Part shown: positions 15,694 to 24,870 of the stretch, piece after piece
Layout: every line of letters starts with the position of its first letter
Position numbering within the stretch: the first letter of the stretch is position 1
Assembly (NCBI GenBank): GCA_026000155.1
Contig: BNYG01000007.1
Location: forward strand, 7,575 to 71,574
Length of the DNA stretch: 64,000 bases
Direction: 5' to 3'
Origin: Bacteroidia bacterium
GTDB lineage: Bacteria; Bacteroidota; Bacteroidia; Bacteroidales; Azobacteroidaceae
Notes under the pieces: generated by a model
Databases searched by the model: none
Seen by the model: the letters and a program-made list of their open reading frames with translations, nothing else
Told to the model about the DNA's origin: nothing
Made by a program: the position numbers and the translations under genes

Positions 15694-16998
15694 TTACCGC
15701 CATCTATGCTGTAACACAGCATAAGCGGATTCCAGATTGGCGTGATTGACGGTACTGATAAACAGAATGGATTCTTTCTGGTCTGCCGGTTTTGTAAGGA
15801 TGTATTTCAACTCAGGGACTGACAGGGGCATCGTATTGTCGCCATTGGTATCGAATGTTTGATAATCACCGGAAGCAGGGAATCTTTTTGTTTCGCCGTC
15901 TTTGATTCTTATCGTAAAATACCGGATGCCGGATTCGATGTCGGCGTCCGCTTGCCAGGTAAGAACAGCGGTGGTGTCGTTGGTTTGCCGAATCTGCAGG
16001 TTATATGGAGTGGGGGGAGGAGTTACATCGGCAACGGTGCCAGTAATCACATATTCCCTCCATTTGACTGCCGTAATGGAATCAGGAAACACATTCATGC
16101 TTGCTTTATCTCCCGGATAACTTGTGCTTTTATAAATATTGTAGGTAAGTGTATCGCCTAACCATGCTTTGGATGCATCCAGCTCGCGCAGTTTGCCGGA
16201 ATTATTCTTCGGTAAACGCTGTGATAGAACCGATTCGTAAAAAGGAATAGCCATATAGCGTACATAGCTGAAATTGTGGTTTTGCCCGGATGTATAGGCC
16301 AAACTCACCGGACTGTTTTTTGCTTTTAACCGGCTGAAGGTATTCAGGGCGGTTTGCCAACACGCTACATTGCGTCCATTGAGGTCGGCAGCTCCGGCAT
16401 GACGTATCAGGATGGGAATTTGATACGCCAAATCAGGATATTCCCATTGCGGGTCGAAAGCGGGCGAATAAGAAAATACGCCGATAATCCTTTCCGGATA
16501 GTTTTTCATCATGGAAAGCGTCCAATATCCGCCGCCGGAATGTCCCCACAACAGCCATGGAACGGCTTGCAGTTCAGCATGACCCGAAGCCTTGGCCACT
16601 TCTTTTAAAACCCGCAGGAGTGCATCGCCCGTACCTTTTTCCGTATCTATCCAATCGAAACATTGGCGGCCTTCTTTCGGGAAAATATCGGGGGATATAA
16701 CCGCCAATCCCCATTTTTTGGCAAACGCCTGATATTGCAGGTCGAATGCGGTAGAGGCGCCGATGCCTTCCATGGTGCAACCGTGCTGATGTATGAACAC
16801 GCCTCGAAGGGGGATTCCTTCGGGAATGAATACAGCATAATCAGCACGGTCGAAAAGATATGAACTATCGCGTAGCGTTGTTTGGTAAACCACACCGTTC
16901 GTGACTTGAGTGGTTTTGATTTGCCCCCAAACCAATTCGGGCAACCAGCAGAGCAACAAGGCTCCCATGGTCAGTCTTATTTTCCAGGAAATAGTCAT
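15694..16998 (-). CDS. Secreted alpha/beta-hydrolase (esterase-like) with C-terminal Fn3-like domain
   Basis: About 434 aa from ATG 16998; a TTG lies two codons upstream. A signal peptide (LLLCWLPELVWG) is followed by an alpha/beta-hydrolase core. It has an oxyanion-type segment GVFIHQHGCTMEG, the nucleophile elbow WGHSGGGYW (Ser) and a likely catalytic His in GQNHNFSY. From about residue 335 there is a fibronectin-III-like segment (PTPYNLQIRQTNDTTAVLTW). Being the last gene of the PUL enzyme cluster, 15 bp after the previous gene, suggests it removes acyl groups (acetyl, methyl or feruloyl) from the target glycan. Substrate is not determinable. Confidence 0.75.
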   Translation of the reverse strand: MTISWKIRLTMGALLLCWLPELVWGQIKTTQVTNGVVYQTTLRDSSYLFDRADYAVFIPEGIPLRGVFIHQHGCTMEGIGASTAFDLQYQAFAKKWGLAVISPDIFPKEGRQCFDWIDTEKGTGDALLRVLKEVAKASGHAELQAVPWLLWGHSGGGYWTLSMMKNYPERIIGVFSYSPAFDPQWEYPDLAYQIPILIRHAGAADLNGRNVACWQTALNTFSRLKAKNSPVSLAYTSGQNHNFSYVRYMAIPFYESVLSQRLPKNNSGKLRELDASKAWLGDTLTYNIYKSTSYPGDKASMNVFPDSITAVKWREYVITGTVADVTPPPTPYNLQIRQTNDTTAVLTWQADADIESGIRYFTIRIKDGETKRFPASGDYQTFDTNGDNTMPLSVPELKYILTKPADQKESILFISTVNHANLESAYAVLQHRWR

Positions 16999-17013
16999 AT
17001 CCAAAGTATTTTA

Positions 17014-19704
17014 TTAAATATCAAAACTATACAAATGTCCGGCTTGCGCATCAAAGACAATACATTCTCCGTTGGAGGTATCCATCGTGTAGGAAACCTT
17101 TTGACCGGTGGTGGTATCGGTCACCGAAGGTTTTTTACCTGCCCAGGGATTCATCAGTTGAAGCGGAATACTGCGCCGCGCTTTCACGGTTACCGCCTGA
17201 ATGCCGTTTTCGTCTTTCGCTGCACTCACCTCAAAACCGCCCCGGGCCAGGAAATTGCGGAATGCGCCTACCGTCCAGTCGGGCACTACCGGAAAGAGAT
17301 AGATGCGACCCGAACGGCTGTTCATCAAACGTTCCGGCACACCGGTTATCTGGCTCGCCAACACATTGTAGCCTTCTATTTTCTGTGCACCGTAAGCGTA
17401 ACGGCGGGGTATATCATCTTTCGCCAAACCAATCAGGATATAGGCATTCGCATTGTTGCCATGTCCGATGATGTCTGCGGAACGCGAAATCAGGTCTTTA
17501 TCCGCTTGCGGACTGTCCAAGGTAATTTCATCGGCCAGCGTTACCGGATAAAATCCGGAATACATGCCGTGGTCACCACGTGTGTAACGCGGGAAAGCTT
17601 TTTCATTGGCGCCTAAAACCTCACCCATTTCAACGCGGAATTTCGGATAGGGCGCCAGATTATCAGCTACTTCCTTCCAACCCGGAATCAAGTCGGCATC
17701 CACTTTCAAATACTCGGCAGCTTCAACAGCAAGATTCAGAATCTTGCGGAACAGGGTCAGCGCGCCGGTATTGTTGCGGGTGAATTCCATCCGGTAAGAG
17801 ATGCCGTAACTTTCCGTTTCCACCGTCGGCTCCAGATTGAACACTTTGCCATCCCAACCCCGGCGGGCAAAGGCTTCGTAGAAAATAGCGAGGTCTTTGA
17901 GCAAGGGATAGCAAGTTTCTTTCAGATAGGCTTCATCGCCGGTGTAATCCCAAAAATTCCAAATCACTTTCATTATCTGACCGGGAACATCCATCGTGAA
18001 ATCGAGTACGGCATTTTCCACATACCAAGGACTTTGTTTCGCGGCAGGCAGATAACCGTGGGCAATCATCATACCGGGCAAGCCAAATTTCAAACGCGCT
18101 TTTTCCTTAAATGTTTCGTGCCAATGCGAAACCAACCAGGGCCACTGAATTTTAGGCTCGTACTGGTTGCGCATAAAGAAACGTCCTTCGGTAAACAATT
18201 CGTTGTAACAAGGCAGCGAATGCCAACTTTGAGCATCCACATCGAAAGCGGCGTAACTGGCGCTGCCCTCGTACTTGCGCGGGTCGGGAAAACAACTTCC
18301 CATGTGTCCGGTCGTCCAACTTTTATAGGTTTCGTTGAAGAAACTGTTGGCGGCCTGCTTTTTCTCTTCTTCTGTTTGACCGAGCAAAATGCGACCGTTT
18401 TCGCGTTTCTCGTACAACTTATTATACCAGGCTTCATTTTCAGCGACTAACCCTTCATAACCTTTCTTTTCAGCATCAAGCAACAGTTGTTTGGCCCGTG
18501 CCATATAGTCCGGTGTTTCATTCAGCGTAGCAATGGCAATATACAATCTCGCTTTCCCTTTTTTGGGAGTCTTGAGCGTTGCATCCACAGCCACTCCGGG
18601 CGCATTGGCAACATACGAATAATTGAGCGCTTGCAATTCCGTCATTTCGGGATGGGTCATGGTACGGATATTCGGCACCATCAGATAGCCCTGATTGTCG
18701 CGCGGGATAATGGGCTTGGTGCCCAAATCTTTCTGAAGCGGGTGTTCCGTGTAATCGTATTTGGCATTGGAAACCATGGCCATGATGACGTAACGGAAGC
18801 CTTGCGGGAAAGTTTCTTCGGCAGGAAAAACCTGTTCAATCCAGAAAAAACGGCCGTCCGTACCGTAAGTGGGCGCTTCGAAAAGTCCGTTTTTATCTTT
18901 ATCGGCTTCAAAATTGTAATATTCCAAAGGCTCATTGGTGTCGGCCGGTTGGAAAACCACAAATTTCTTGTACGTGCCATCTTCTTCCATATAGCGCCGG
19001 TGACCTTGGTCAAGGTCGCGATAAAGGCGAAGCGTGATGTTGTCGTCCAAATTTTCAAAATTCAAATCCAGCGCCGTCACATTTTTTTCCATGGATAGCA
19101 GGTAACCGATGTCCAATTTTTTGTTGCCGCTGCTCAACTGGATGTCGATTTCACCGCTGTTCAGATATTCTACGGCTTCCGGCGCTGCTGTTCCTTTGAA
19201 GTCGGGAGCTTTGATGATAACCTGTCCCACCGGTTTTTGGCAGGGGAAAGGATAGATTTCACTCCACAATCCATGATTATACCGTCCGCCCCGTTTATCC
19301 AGCGAAGCAAAAGAAGGGCGGGTCATGCCGGCCATCGGCATATCGTTCAAATCTTTGTTGGCCTCGGAATAGGCGCCTTCAATGATATCGGCCATCGTAT
19401 AATGGTCTTTATCAATATACCGGCGGTCGATAATATCCGTCTTGAGCATACTGATGGTGATATTATCCGCTCCACCCCACAAAGCCGCCCTGGTGGTTAG
19501 AGAACTCGTTGACATGCTTCTGTCGGGCTGAAGCGGATTCAGCTTGCGCGTAGAAGTCCTGGTTTTTGCCATCTCTTTCAAGGTCTTTTCCTTGGCGAAA
19601 AGAGCATCTATGCGTTCTTTGGAATTGGACTGTCCCATCAAACGACAGGAAGAGCCTGAAAACAAAATCAGGCAAATGAGCCATTTATAAATTGTGGTTT
19701 TCAT
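17014..19704 (-). CDS. Putative (alpha/alpha)6-barrel glycoside hydrolase, GH95-like (divergent)
   Basis: An 896-aa secreted protein with an N-terminal signal ending near a lipobox-like SGSSC. A beta-rich N-terminal half (about 30-400) precedes a helical barrel half (about 400-800) with PWLVSHWHETFKEKAR, KVIWNFWDYTGDEAYLKET and NLEPTVETESYG. A small C-terminal beta domain has RRSIPLQLMNPWAGKKPSV. Architecture and the C-terminal SIPLQLMNPW-type segment are like GH95 and DUF5703-type enzymes, but the typical GH95 HRHxSHL motif is absent (DHGMYSGFYPVTLADE stands near it). Alpha-L-fucosidase or alpha-L-galactosidase activity is therefore a guess. It forms an operon with the next paralogous-type gene (12 bp gap). 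Confidence 0.6.
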   Translation of the reverse strand: MKTTIYKWLICLILFSGSSCRLMGQSNSKERIDALFAKEKTLKEMAKTRTSTRKLNPLQPDRSMSTSSLTTRAALWGGADNITISMLKTDIIDRRYIDKDHYTMADIIEGAYSEANKDLNDMPMAGMTRPSFASLDKRGGRYNHGLWSEIYPFPCQKPVGQVIIKAPDFKGTAAPEAVEYLNSGEIDIQLSSGNKKLDIGYLLSMEKNVTALDLNFENLDDNITLRLYRDLDQGHRRYMEEDGTYKKFVVFQPADTNEPLEYYNFEADKDKNGLFEAPTYGTDGRFFWIEQVFPAEETFPQGFRYVIMAMVSNAKYDYTEHPLQKDLGTKPIIPRDNQGYLMVPNIRTMTHPEMTELQALNYSYVANAPGVAVDATLKTPKKGKARLYIAIATLNETPDYMARAKQLLLDAEKKGYEGLVAENEAWYNKLYEKRENGRILLGQTEEEKKQAANSFFNETYKSWTTGHMGSCFPDPRKYEGSASYAAFDVDAQSWHSLPCYNELFTEGRFFMRNQYEPKIQWPWLVSHWHETFKEKARLKFGLPGMMIAHGYLPAAKQSPWYVENAVLDFTMDVPGQIMKVIWNFWDYTGDEAYLKETCYPLLKDLAIFYEAFARRGWDGKVFNLEPTVETESYGISYRMEFTRNNTGALTLFRKILNLAVEAAEYLKVDADLIPGWKEVADNLAPYPKFRVEMGEVLGANEKAFPRYTRGDHGMYSGFYPVTLADEITLDSPQADKDLISRSADIIGHGNNANAYILIGLAKDDIPRRYAYGAQKIEGYNVLASQITGVPERLMNSRSGRIYLFPVVPDWTVGAFRNFLARGGFEVSAAKDENGIQAVTVKARRSIPLQLMNPWAGKKPSVTDTTTGQKVSYTMDTSNGECIVFDAQAGHLYSFDI

Positions 19705-19716
19705 ATAATCTATTTA

Positions 19717-22224
19717 TTAAAATGGTAATTTTTCTCCTTTGGGCACCAACGTAATTAATTCGCCTGATTTGGATGGCAAGCTTAACAATTTCCCGGAAAT
19801 ATTTTTAGACTTTTTCCCGTTGCGATAAACGGTTAATTCCTCTGTGCCCCAAGGATTTTGAATCAAACAGGTACCGCCTTTCGTGGATTGTATTTCAACA
19901 AATTCAACTTTCCCTTTTACCATAGAGGCGCTTATCACAAAGGCATTGCGGGCGGCAAGCGTGAATTGGGCATCCCATTCTTTGGGCCAAGCAGGGAAAA
20001 TATAATTGACAGGCTCTTTGCCGGGTGAAGGAGGGACACTTTGTAACAAAGCGGTACATACGGCTTGTGCCGCTAAGCCCAATCGCTCGCACTCGATAGC
20101 TCCCGGACCTTCCCGGAGCATTAAGCGGTTTCGTAACACACCCAATCCCGATTCACCGCTTCCGGGAATGTCGCAGTTGTCTTCTTTTGTAGAAGCTATC
20201 TGATTGGGAATAAGATATTTCACATCATCAGCCAATCCAAGATTTGCTGCTGCAACAGGCGTTCTGGATAATACCCGCACAATTGTATTTTTATCTACAT
20301 TCGGATTCCTTTTTTTATAAGCCTCCAGCGTAGCATTGAAGAATTGCGAATCTTTATTTCCAATATTGACGTAATCATAATACTCGGCAGAAATGGACGA
20401 ATTAGGCAGCGGGGTTAAATTGTCGAGAATCTCTTTCCATACCGGACGGCGGTCGGCGTCTATTCCCAGAATTTCCGAAGCGCGAATGGCGATGGGAATC
20501 ATGGCATTCATGGCCAAGAGTTCTTCCGGAGTGTCTTTTCCGCCCCAGCTGCTTTCCAGATTATTCACATAATGCAGATGGTATTTTCCGTCTGCTTCTT
20601 TATACAAGTTCGGGAAATTACAATAAAATTCCACAATGCCTTTGATGATTGGATAACCGGTTTCTTTCAGCCACTCTTTATCCGGATGATAGGCGTAATT
20701 CAACCAATATACGTATGCTATCTTTGCTGTTGACGACATGATATGCGAAGTCCAGGCAAAGGGACCGCCTGTTTCTCCGGTTTTCGATGAACGGCGCAGG
20801 AAAAGAAAATTCCACCGGCTGTTCAGGTCGTTTTTTGTTTCAGCAAAATCTGAAAAAACTTTGGAACGGTCGTCCCATTTTTTCTTGACCAGGTACAAGT
20901 CTCTCAATTCTTCAGCTATATTGCCGGGAAGTTCTTCCGGGCCGTTAAACCAAGTAGTTTCAGGTATCCAGATTCCCTTGCTTCCCCATTGTTGTTCGGC
21001 TGCTTTTGCATACGCATCATAATGCCGCATGAACGTTTTAAACACCGGTTCCAGCAATTCAGGCCGGTTTACCGGAGTCAATCCGTTGAAATACGTGCCC
21101 TGATTATTCCACCAATATTGAGAACCCCACATGGCTAAATCACCGTTGGTGTACCACAACATTCCCCTAAAGCCCGGCATATACTCCCCGCGTGAGCACG
21201 ATGCCATGATATAGAGATAATAGGTGAAATTTTTCTCCACTTCATCCGCCACATTATCAGCACTATGCAGGCGTACAAATGCTTTGGGCCAGTAGTTCGC
21301 CCACCAAGCCCTGCTTTCTTGCAACAAGCCGGTGAAACCTTTCGGTTGTGCGGCTTCCAATTGTTCCAAAGCCAGTTGGGCAATATCTTCTTTCGGGTCG
21401 AAACTGGAAGCGCTGGCGGTTAATATGGTGAAACTGCCTTTACCCGGCTCTGCCGACAGGCGTACGGTGGCTTCATTATAATAAACCGCTTTGCTTTTCC
21501 TGCCGGCAACACCGATGGCCACTGCGGAAGCATTGTAGTAGTCACCTTCTTTAAATTCTTGTATCAGAATGATTTTACCCTCTCTGATTTCAAAACGCGA
21601 AGTAGATGTATGTTCGCCCTGTTTGATCTGAATGGCATGATTGCTGGTAAGCTCCCAGTTTTTGGCGTCGATAAAATTAATGGCATACCGCAACATCCGC
21701 AAATCAATATTGATGACGGAAGGATTAGCCCGCTGGTCGTCAATTTCCGTAGCAATTACATCCCCATCCGTCCAAGCCAGTACACGCGCCTTGAGTCCAT
21801 TGCCGTTGACTGTTGTAAGCCCATCGTAAACCGATAAATGCTGGCTGAAAGCGCTTCCTGAGAAAACCTCATCGCCGTAGTCAACGGTGTTGATATCAAT
21901 ATATCCCAAGCCATTGGAATAGTTGGTATGCCCATCCTGAAAACTGTTGGTATTGTTCCCCATGGCAAATACATCCACCCGATTTATTTGATAGTGAATG
22001 GCATTGGGAGTTGTCCATACCAAGGTACCCATACGGCCATTGCCAACAGGCATCCCTTCTTCGCTCCTGACAACCGGCGTATGGTATGTCAGGTCAGCTC
22101 TTGAAACTAAACTTTCAAAGTTCACTTTCATAGCGCTGTTGCTTTGTGTCTGCGCATGGATTCCAATGATACACAATTGAAACACAAGCAACAGGCACAT
22201 TATTTTATCTATCCCGCTTTTCAT
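19717..22224 (-). CDS. Glycoside hydrolase, GH95/DUF5703-like
   Basis: An 835-aa secreted enzyme with a signal peptide (CLLLVFQLCIIGIHAQ). The N-terminal domain has the GH95/DUF5703-style signature EEGMPVGNGRMGTLVWTTPN. The helical-barrel region contains ASCSRGEYMPGFRGMLWYTN and SQYWWNNQGTYFNGL, then HYVNNLESSWGGKDTPEELL. A C-terminal sheet ends in CLIQNPWGTEELTVY. The family is known for alpha-L-fucosidases and alpha-L-galactosidases that remove side-chain sugars; the exact activity here is an inference. It lies between GH3 and a second enzyme of similar architecture in the same operon. Confidence 0.68.
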   Translation of the reverse strand: MKSGIDKIMCLLLVFQLCIIGIHAQTQSNSAMKVNFESLVSRADLTYHTPVVRSEEGMPVGNGRMGTLVWTTPNAIHYQINRVDVFAMGNNTNSFQDGHTNYSNGLGYIDINTVDYGDEVFSGSAFSQHLSVYDGLTTVNGNGLKARVLAWTDGDVIATEIDDQRANPSVINIDLRMLRYAINFIDAKNWELTSNHAIQIKQGEHTSTSRFEIREGKIILIQEFKEGDYYNASAVAIGVAGRKSKAVYYNEATVRLSAEPGKGSFTILTASASSFDPKEDIAQLALEQLEAAQPKGFTGLLQESRAWWANYWPKAFVRLHSADNVADEVEKNFTYYLYIMASCSRGEYMPGFRGMLWYTNGDLAMWGSQYWWNNQGTYFNGLTPVNRPELLEPVFKTFMRHYDAYAKAAEQQWGSKGIWIPETTWFNGPEELPGNIAEELRDLYLVKKKWDDRSKVFSDFAETKNDLNSRWNFLFLRRSSKTGETGGPFAWTSHIMSSTAKIAYVYWLNYAYHPDKEWLKETGYPIIKGIVEFYCNFPNLYKEADGKYHLHYVNNLESSWGGKDTPEELLAMNAMIPIAIRASEILGIDADRRPVWKEILDNLTPLPNSSISAEYYDYVNIGNKDSQFFNATLEAYKKRNPNVDKNTIVRVLSRTPVAAANLGLADDVKYLIPNQIASTKEDNCDIPGSGESGLGVLRNRLMLREGPGAIECERLGLAAQAVCTALLQSVPPSPGKEPVNYIFPAWPKEWDAQFTLAARNAFVISASMVKGKVEFVEIQSTKGGTCLIQNPWGTEELTVYRNGKKSKNISGKLLSLPSKSGELITLVPKGEKLPF

Positions 22225-22245
22225 GTGTATTGTATTAGAAAGACA

Positions 22246-24840
22246 TTAAAGGCTTATTGTTTGCTGAGCGCTTTGCTGATGGCTCAGTGAAAGCGCAGAA
22301 GGTTGTCCGCCTCCTACGGAAATAATCACTTCGCCCTTCATGGGTTCCGAACTTCCGGTTCTATTTACGACAGCCAATTCTTTTGGTGTCAGGGTAAATT
22401 CTACGGTTTTCGATTCGCCCGCTTTCAGATGAATCCGTTGAAATCCTTTCAATGCCCGGATAGGTGTTGTGAAATCCCGTTTGTTGGACAAATAAAGTTG
22501 TACGACTTCATCCCCGTCTTTTCCGCCGGTATTGGTGACCGTCGTTTTTACTTTAACCGATTGACCTTCCTGAGCTGTTTCCAGCGTATTGTATTGGAAA
22601 GTGGTATAGCTTAAACCGTATCCAAACGGATAAACCGGTGTTCCTTTAAAGTAGCGGTAAGTACGGTTGGCCATGCTGTAATCTTCAAAATCCGGTAAAT
22701 CATTCACGCTTTTATAGAAAGTAACCGGTAAACGTCCGGCAGGATTATAGTCGCCGAACAGTACATCGGCAATGGCTTGTCCGGCAGCTTGTCCGCCGTA
22801 CCAGGCATTGACGATGGCCGGGATATTTTGGGATTCCCATTCCAAACCAATCGCGCTACCTGTCATCAACACAAAGACAACCGGTTTGCCGGTAGCTTTC
22901 AGTTCTTTCAGCAAGTCTTTTTGGATAGCCGGCAAATCAATGGAAGTGCGGTCGCCCCGCTTAAATCCGTCGATGACTACACCCATTTCTTCGCCTTCCA
23001 CTCTCGATGAGATGCCTCCGGCAAAAAGGATGATGTCGGCATCTTTCACCGCCGCAGCCGTTGCTTTGACGTTGGCTTTCTTCAATGTTCCCAAATCGAA
23101 TGTTATCTCTGCATTATCGGCGCTTTGACGATAGTTAATATCTATTTTATAGGTCTTGCCCTTTTCGGCTTGCAAGGGATAATAAGCGTTGATATTGCCT
23201 GTTTTTTCTTGTTTTACTCCGTCGATATACAATTCCGCCCAATCGTCTGCTTTGAGTTCAAAAGCGACATCGGCGGTTTGTTCCGGTGTATAAACCGTTG
23301 ACCAAACAGCCGACATTTGACGGGTAATAATGCCGTCGGCGATATCCTGTCCGTCGCCCCATTGATAATCCACTTTCTTTTCTATCCGTGTAAGTCCCGG
23401 ATCGCCTTCCCTGTTTGTATTCTGATAGTAATTCGCTTGAAAACCTTGCGCTCCATTATAAGTGAAAAGTTCATCCTTGTAATTGGAAGTGAAAACAAAA
23501 TCATCGGTCAGATTGACGCCTTTTTCATAAACGACTTCCACGGCGTTGCCCACCTTGGCGCGAATACCTTCCAAAAGTGTAGTCACTTCGGTAGGATAGC
23601 CGTAATAGTTAGCCAACAGAACACTTTCGCTGTCTGCATTGGGACCTACAACCGCTATTTTCTTTATCTGTTGTTTATTCAGGGGCAGTAAGTTATTTTC
23701 ATTTTTCAGCAATACAATGGATTGTTGCGCCATTTTAAGTGCATGCGCCTGATGTTCGGGAGCTTCCAAAACATCTACGGAAGTTTTGGCGTAGGGTACC
23801 CGGTCGTCGGGGTCGAACATACCCAACCGGAAGCGTATTTTGAACAATCTTTTCACCGAAACGTCGATGTCAGCTTCCGTAATCAGCCCCTTATCAATCG
23901 CTTCCGTCAAAGCTTCGTAAACCCCATTGCCACATTCGCAATCCGTACCGTGCAATACGGCATCGGCTGCTGCCGCTGCTGCATCCGGCTGTGTCTTATG
24001 CGTCCGGTAAAAGTCTGAAATGGCTCCGCAATCGGAAGTTACATAGCCGTCGAAGCGCCACTGATTTTGCAGAATATCCTGCATGATCAGGTCGCTACCG
24101 CAACACGGTTGGCCGAAGAGGGCATTGTAGGCGCACATCACGCCGGTTACCTTGGCGTCCACCACCAACTCCTGGAAAGCCGGCAGATACGTATCCCATA
24201 AATCAAAATTGCTGACTTCGGCATTATAGGTATGCCGGTTCCATTCCGGTCCGCTGTGTACGGCGTAATGTTTGGCGCAAGCCGATGATTTCAGGTAAAC
24301 CGGGTCGTCTCCTTGCAAACCTTTTACAAAAGAAGAACCAATGGTAGCTGTAAGGAAAGGATCTTCACCGTAGGTTTCCTGACCGCGTCCCCAGCGAGGG
24401 TCCCGGAAGATATTGATGTTCGGACTCCAATAGGTAAGTCCCAAAAAGATGCCTGTTTTTCCTTTATTGGAAGCATCGTGGTAAATGGCACGACCTTCAT
24501 CGGAAGCATATTCCGCCATTTGATGAATAGATTCTACATCCCAAGTGGCCGCCATCCCGATTGCTTGCGGAAAAGAGGTTACCGGATACGGACTGCGGGC
24601 TACTCCGTGCAAACATTCGTTCCACCAGTTGTAAGCCGGAATTCCCAAGCGTTCAATGGCAGGCGCGGTATTAATCATCTGAGAGATTTTCTCTTCAAGG
24701 GTTAATTGACTGACCAAATCATCTACTCGTTCATCAACCGGCAAATCGGGATTCTGAAATGCGTATTGGTACGTTTGTTTTACATTACAAGCAGACAGGG
24801 CTAACAGCAGTCCGCAACTCAGGATAAAAATCTTTTTCAT
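22246..24840 (-). CDS. GH3 beta-glycosidase with inserted PA14 domain (beta-xylosidase/glucosidase type)
   Basis: An 864-aa lipoprotein (signal with LLLALSAC). The GH3 N-terminal barrel has PAYNWWNECLHGVARS, FRDPRWGRGQETYGEDPFL and the nucleophile motif GYVTSDCGAIS (Asp about 270). A PA14 insertion at about 455-600 (NYYQNTNREGDPGLTRIE) follows QSIVLLKNENNLLPLNK of the second GH3 domain. A C-terminal Fn3-like domain has NTGGKDGDEVVQLYL. This organisation is that of xylan/arabinoxylan or xyloglucan-associated beta-xylosidases and glucosidases of Bacteroides. It removes non-reducing beta-linked xylose or glucose in the periplasm. Confidence 0.9.
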   Translation of the reverse strand: MKKIFILSCGLLLALSACNVKQTYQYAFQNPDLPVDERVDDLVSQLTLEEKISQMINTAPAIERLGIPAYNWWNECLHGVARSPYPVTSFPQAIGMAATWDVESIHQMAEYASDEGRAIYHDASNKGKTGIFLGLTYWSPNINIFRDPRWGRGQETYGEDPFLTATIGSSFVKGLQGDDPVYLKSSACAKHYAVHSGPEWNRHTYNAEVSNFDLWDTYLPAFQELVVDAKVTGVMCAYNALFGQPCCGSDLIMQDILQNQWRFDGYVTSDCGAISDFYRTHKTQPDAAAAAADAVLHGTDCECGNGVYEALTEAIDKGLITEADIDVSVKRLFKIRFRLGMFDPDDRVPYAKTSVDVLEAPEHQAHALKMAQQSIVLLKNENNLLPLNKQQIKKIAVVGPNADSESVLLANYYGYPTEVTTLLEGIRAKVGNAVEVVYEKGVNLTDDFVFTSNYKDELFTYNGAQGFQANYYQNTNREGDPGLTRIEKKVDYQWGDGQDIADGIITRQMSAVWSTVYTPEQTADVAFELKADDWAELYIDGVKQEKTGNINAYYPLQAEKGKTYKIDINYRQSADNAEITFDLGTLKKANVKATAAAVKDADIILFAGGISSRVEGEEMGVVIDGFKRGDRTSIDLPAIQKDLLKELKATGKPVVFVLMTGSAIGLEWESQNIPAIVNAWYGGQAAGQAIADVLFGDYNPAGRLPVTFYKSVNDLPDFEDYSMANRTYRYFKGTPVYPFGYGLSYTTFQYNTLETAQEGQSVKVKTTVTNTGGKDGDEVVQLYLSNKRDFTTPIRALKGFQRIHLKAGESKTVEFTLTPKELAVVNRTGSSEPMKGEVIISVGGGQPSALSLSHQQSAQQTISL

Positions 24841-24870
24841 TATTTAATCAATTTAATTGTTCCAAATGTA

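Noticed and set aside
15407-15703. Open frame of about 98 codons on the minus strand across the tRNA-Ser region
   Set aside because: It runs antisense through the tRNA and its terminator; the composition comes from the RNA gene, and no coding signal or start is convincing.
16882-17616. 244-codon plus-strand frame antisense to the PUL esterase and GH95-like genes
   Set aside because: Spans two real minus-strand genes and their junction; no domain recognised.
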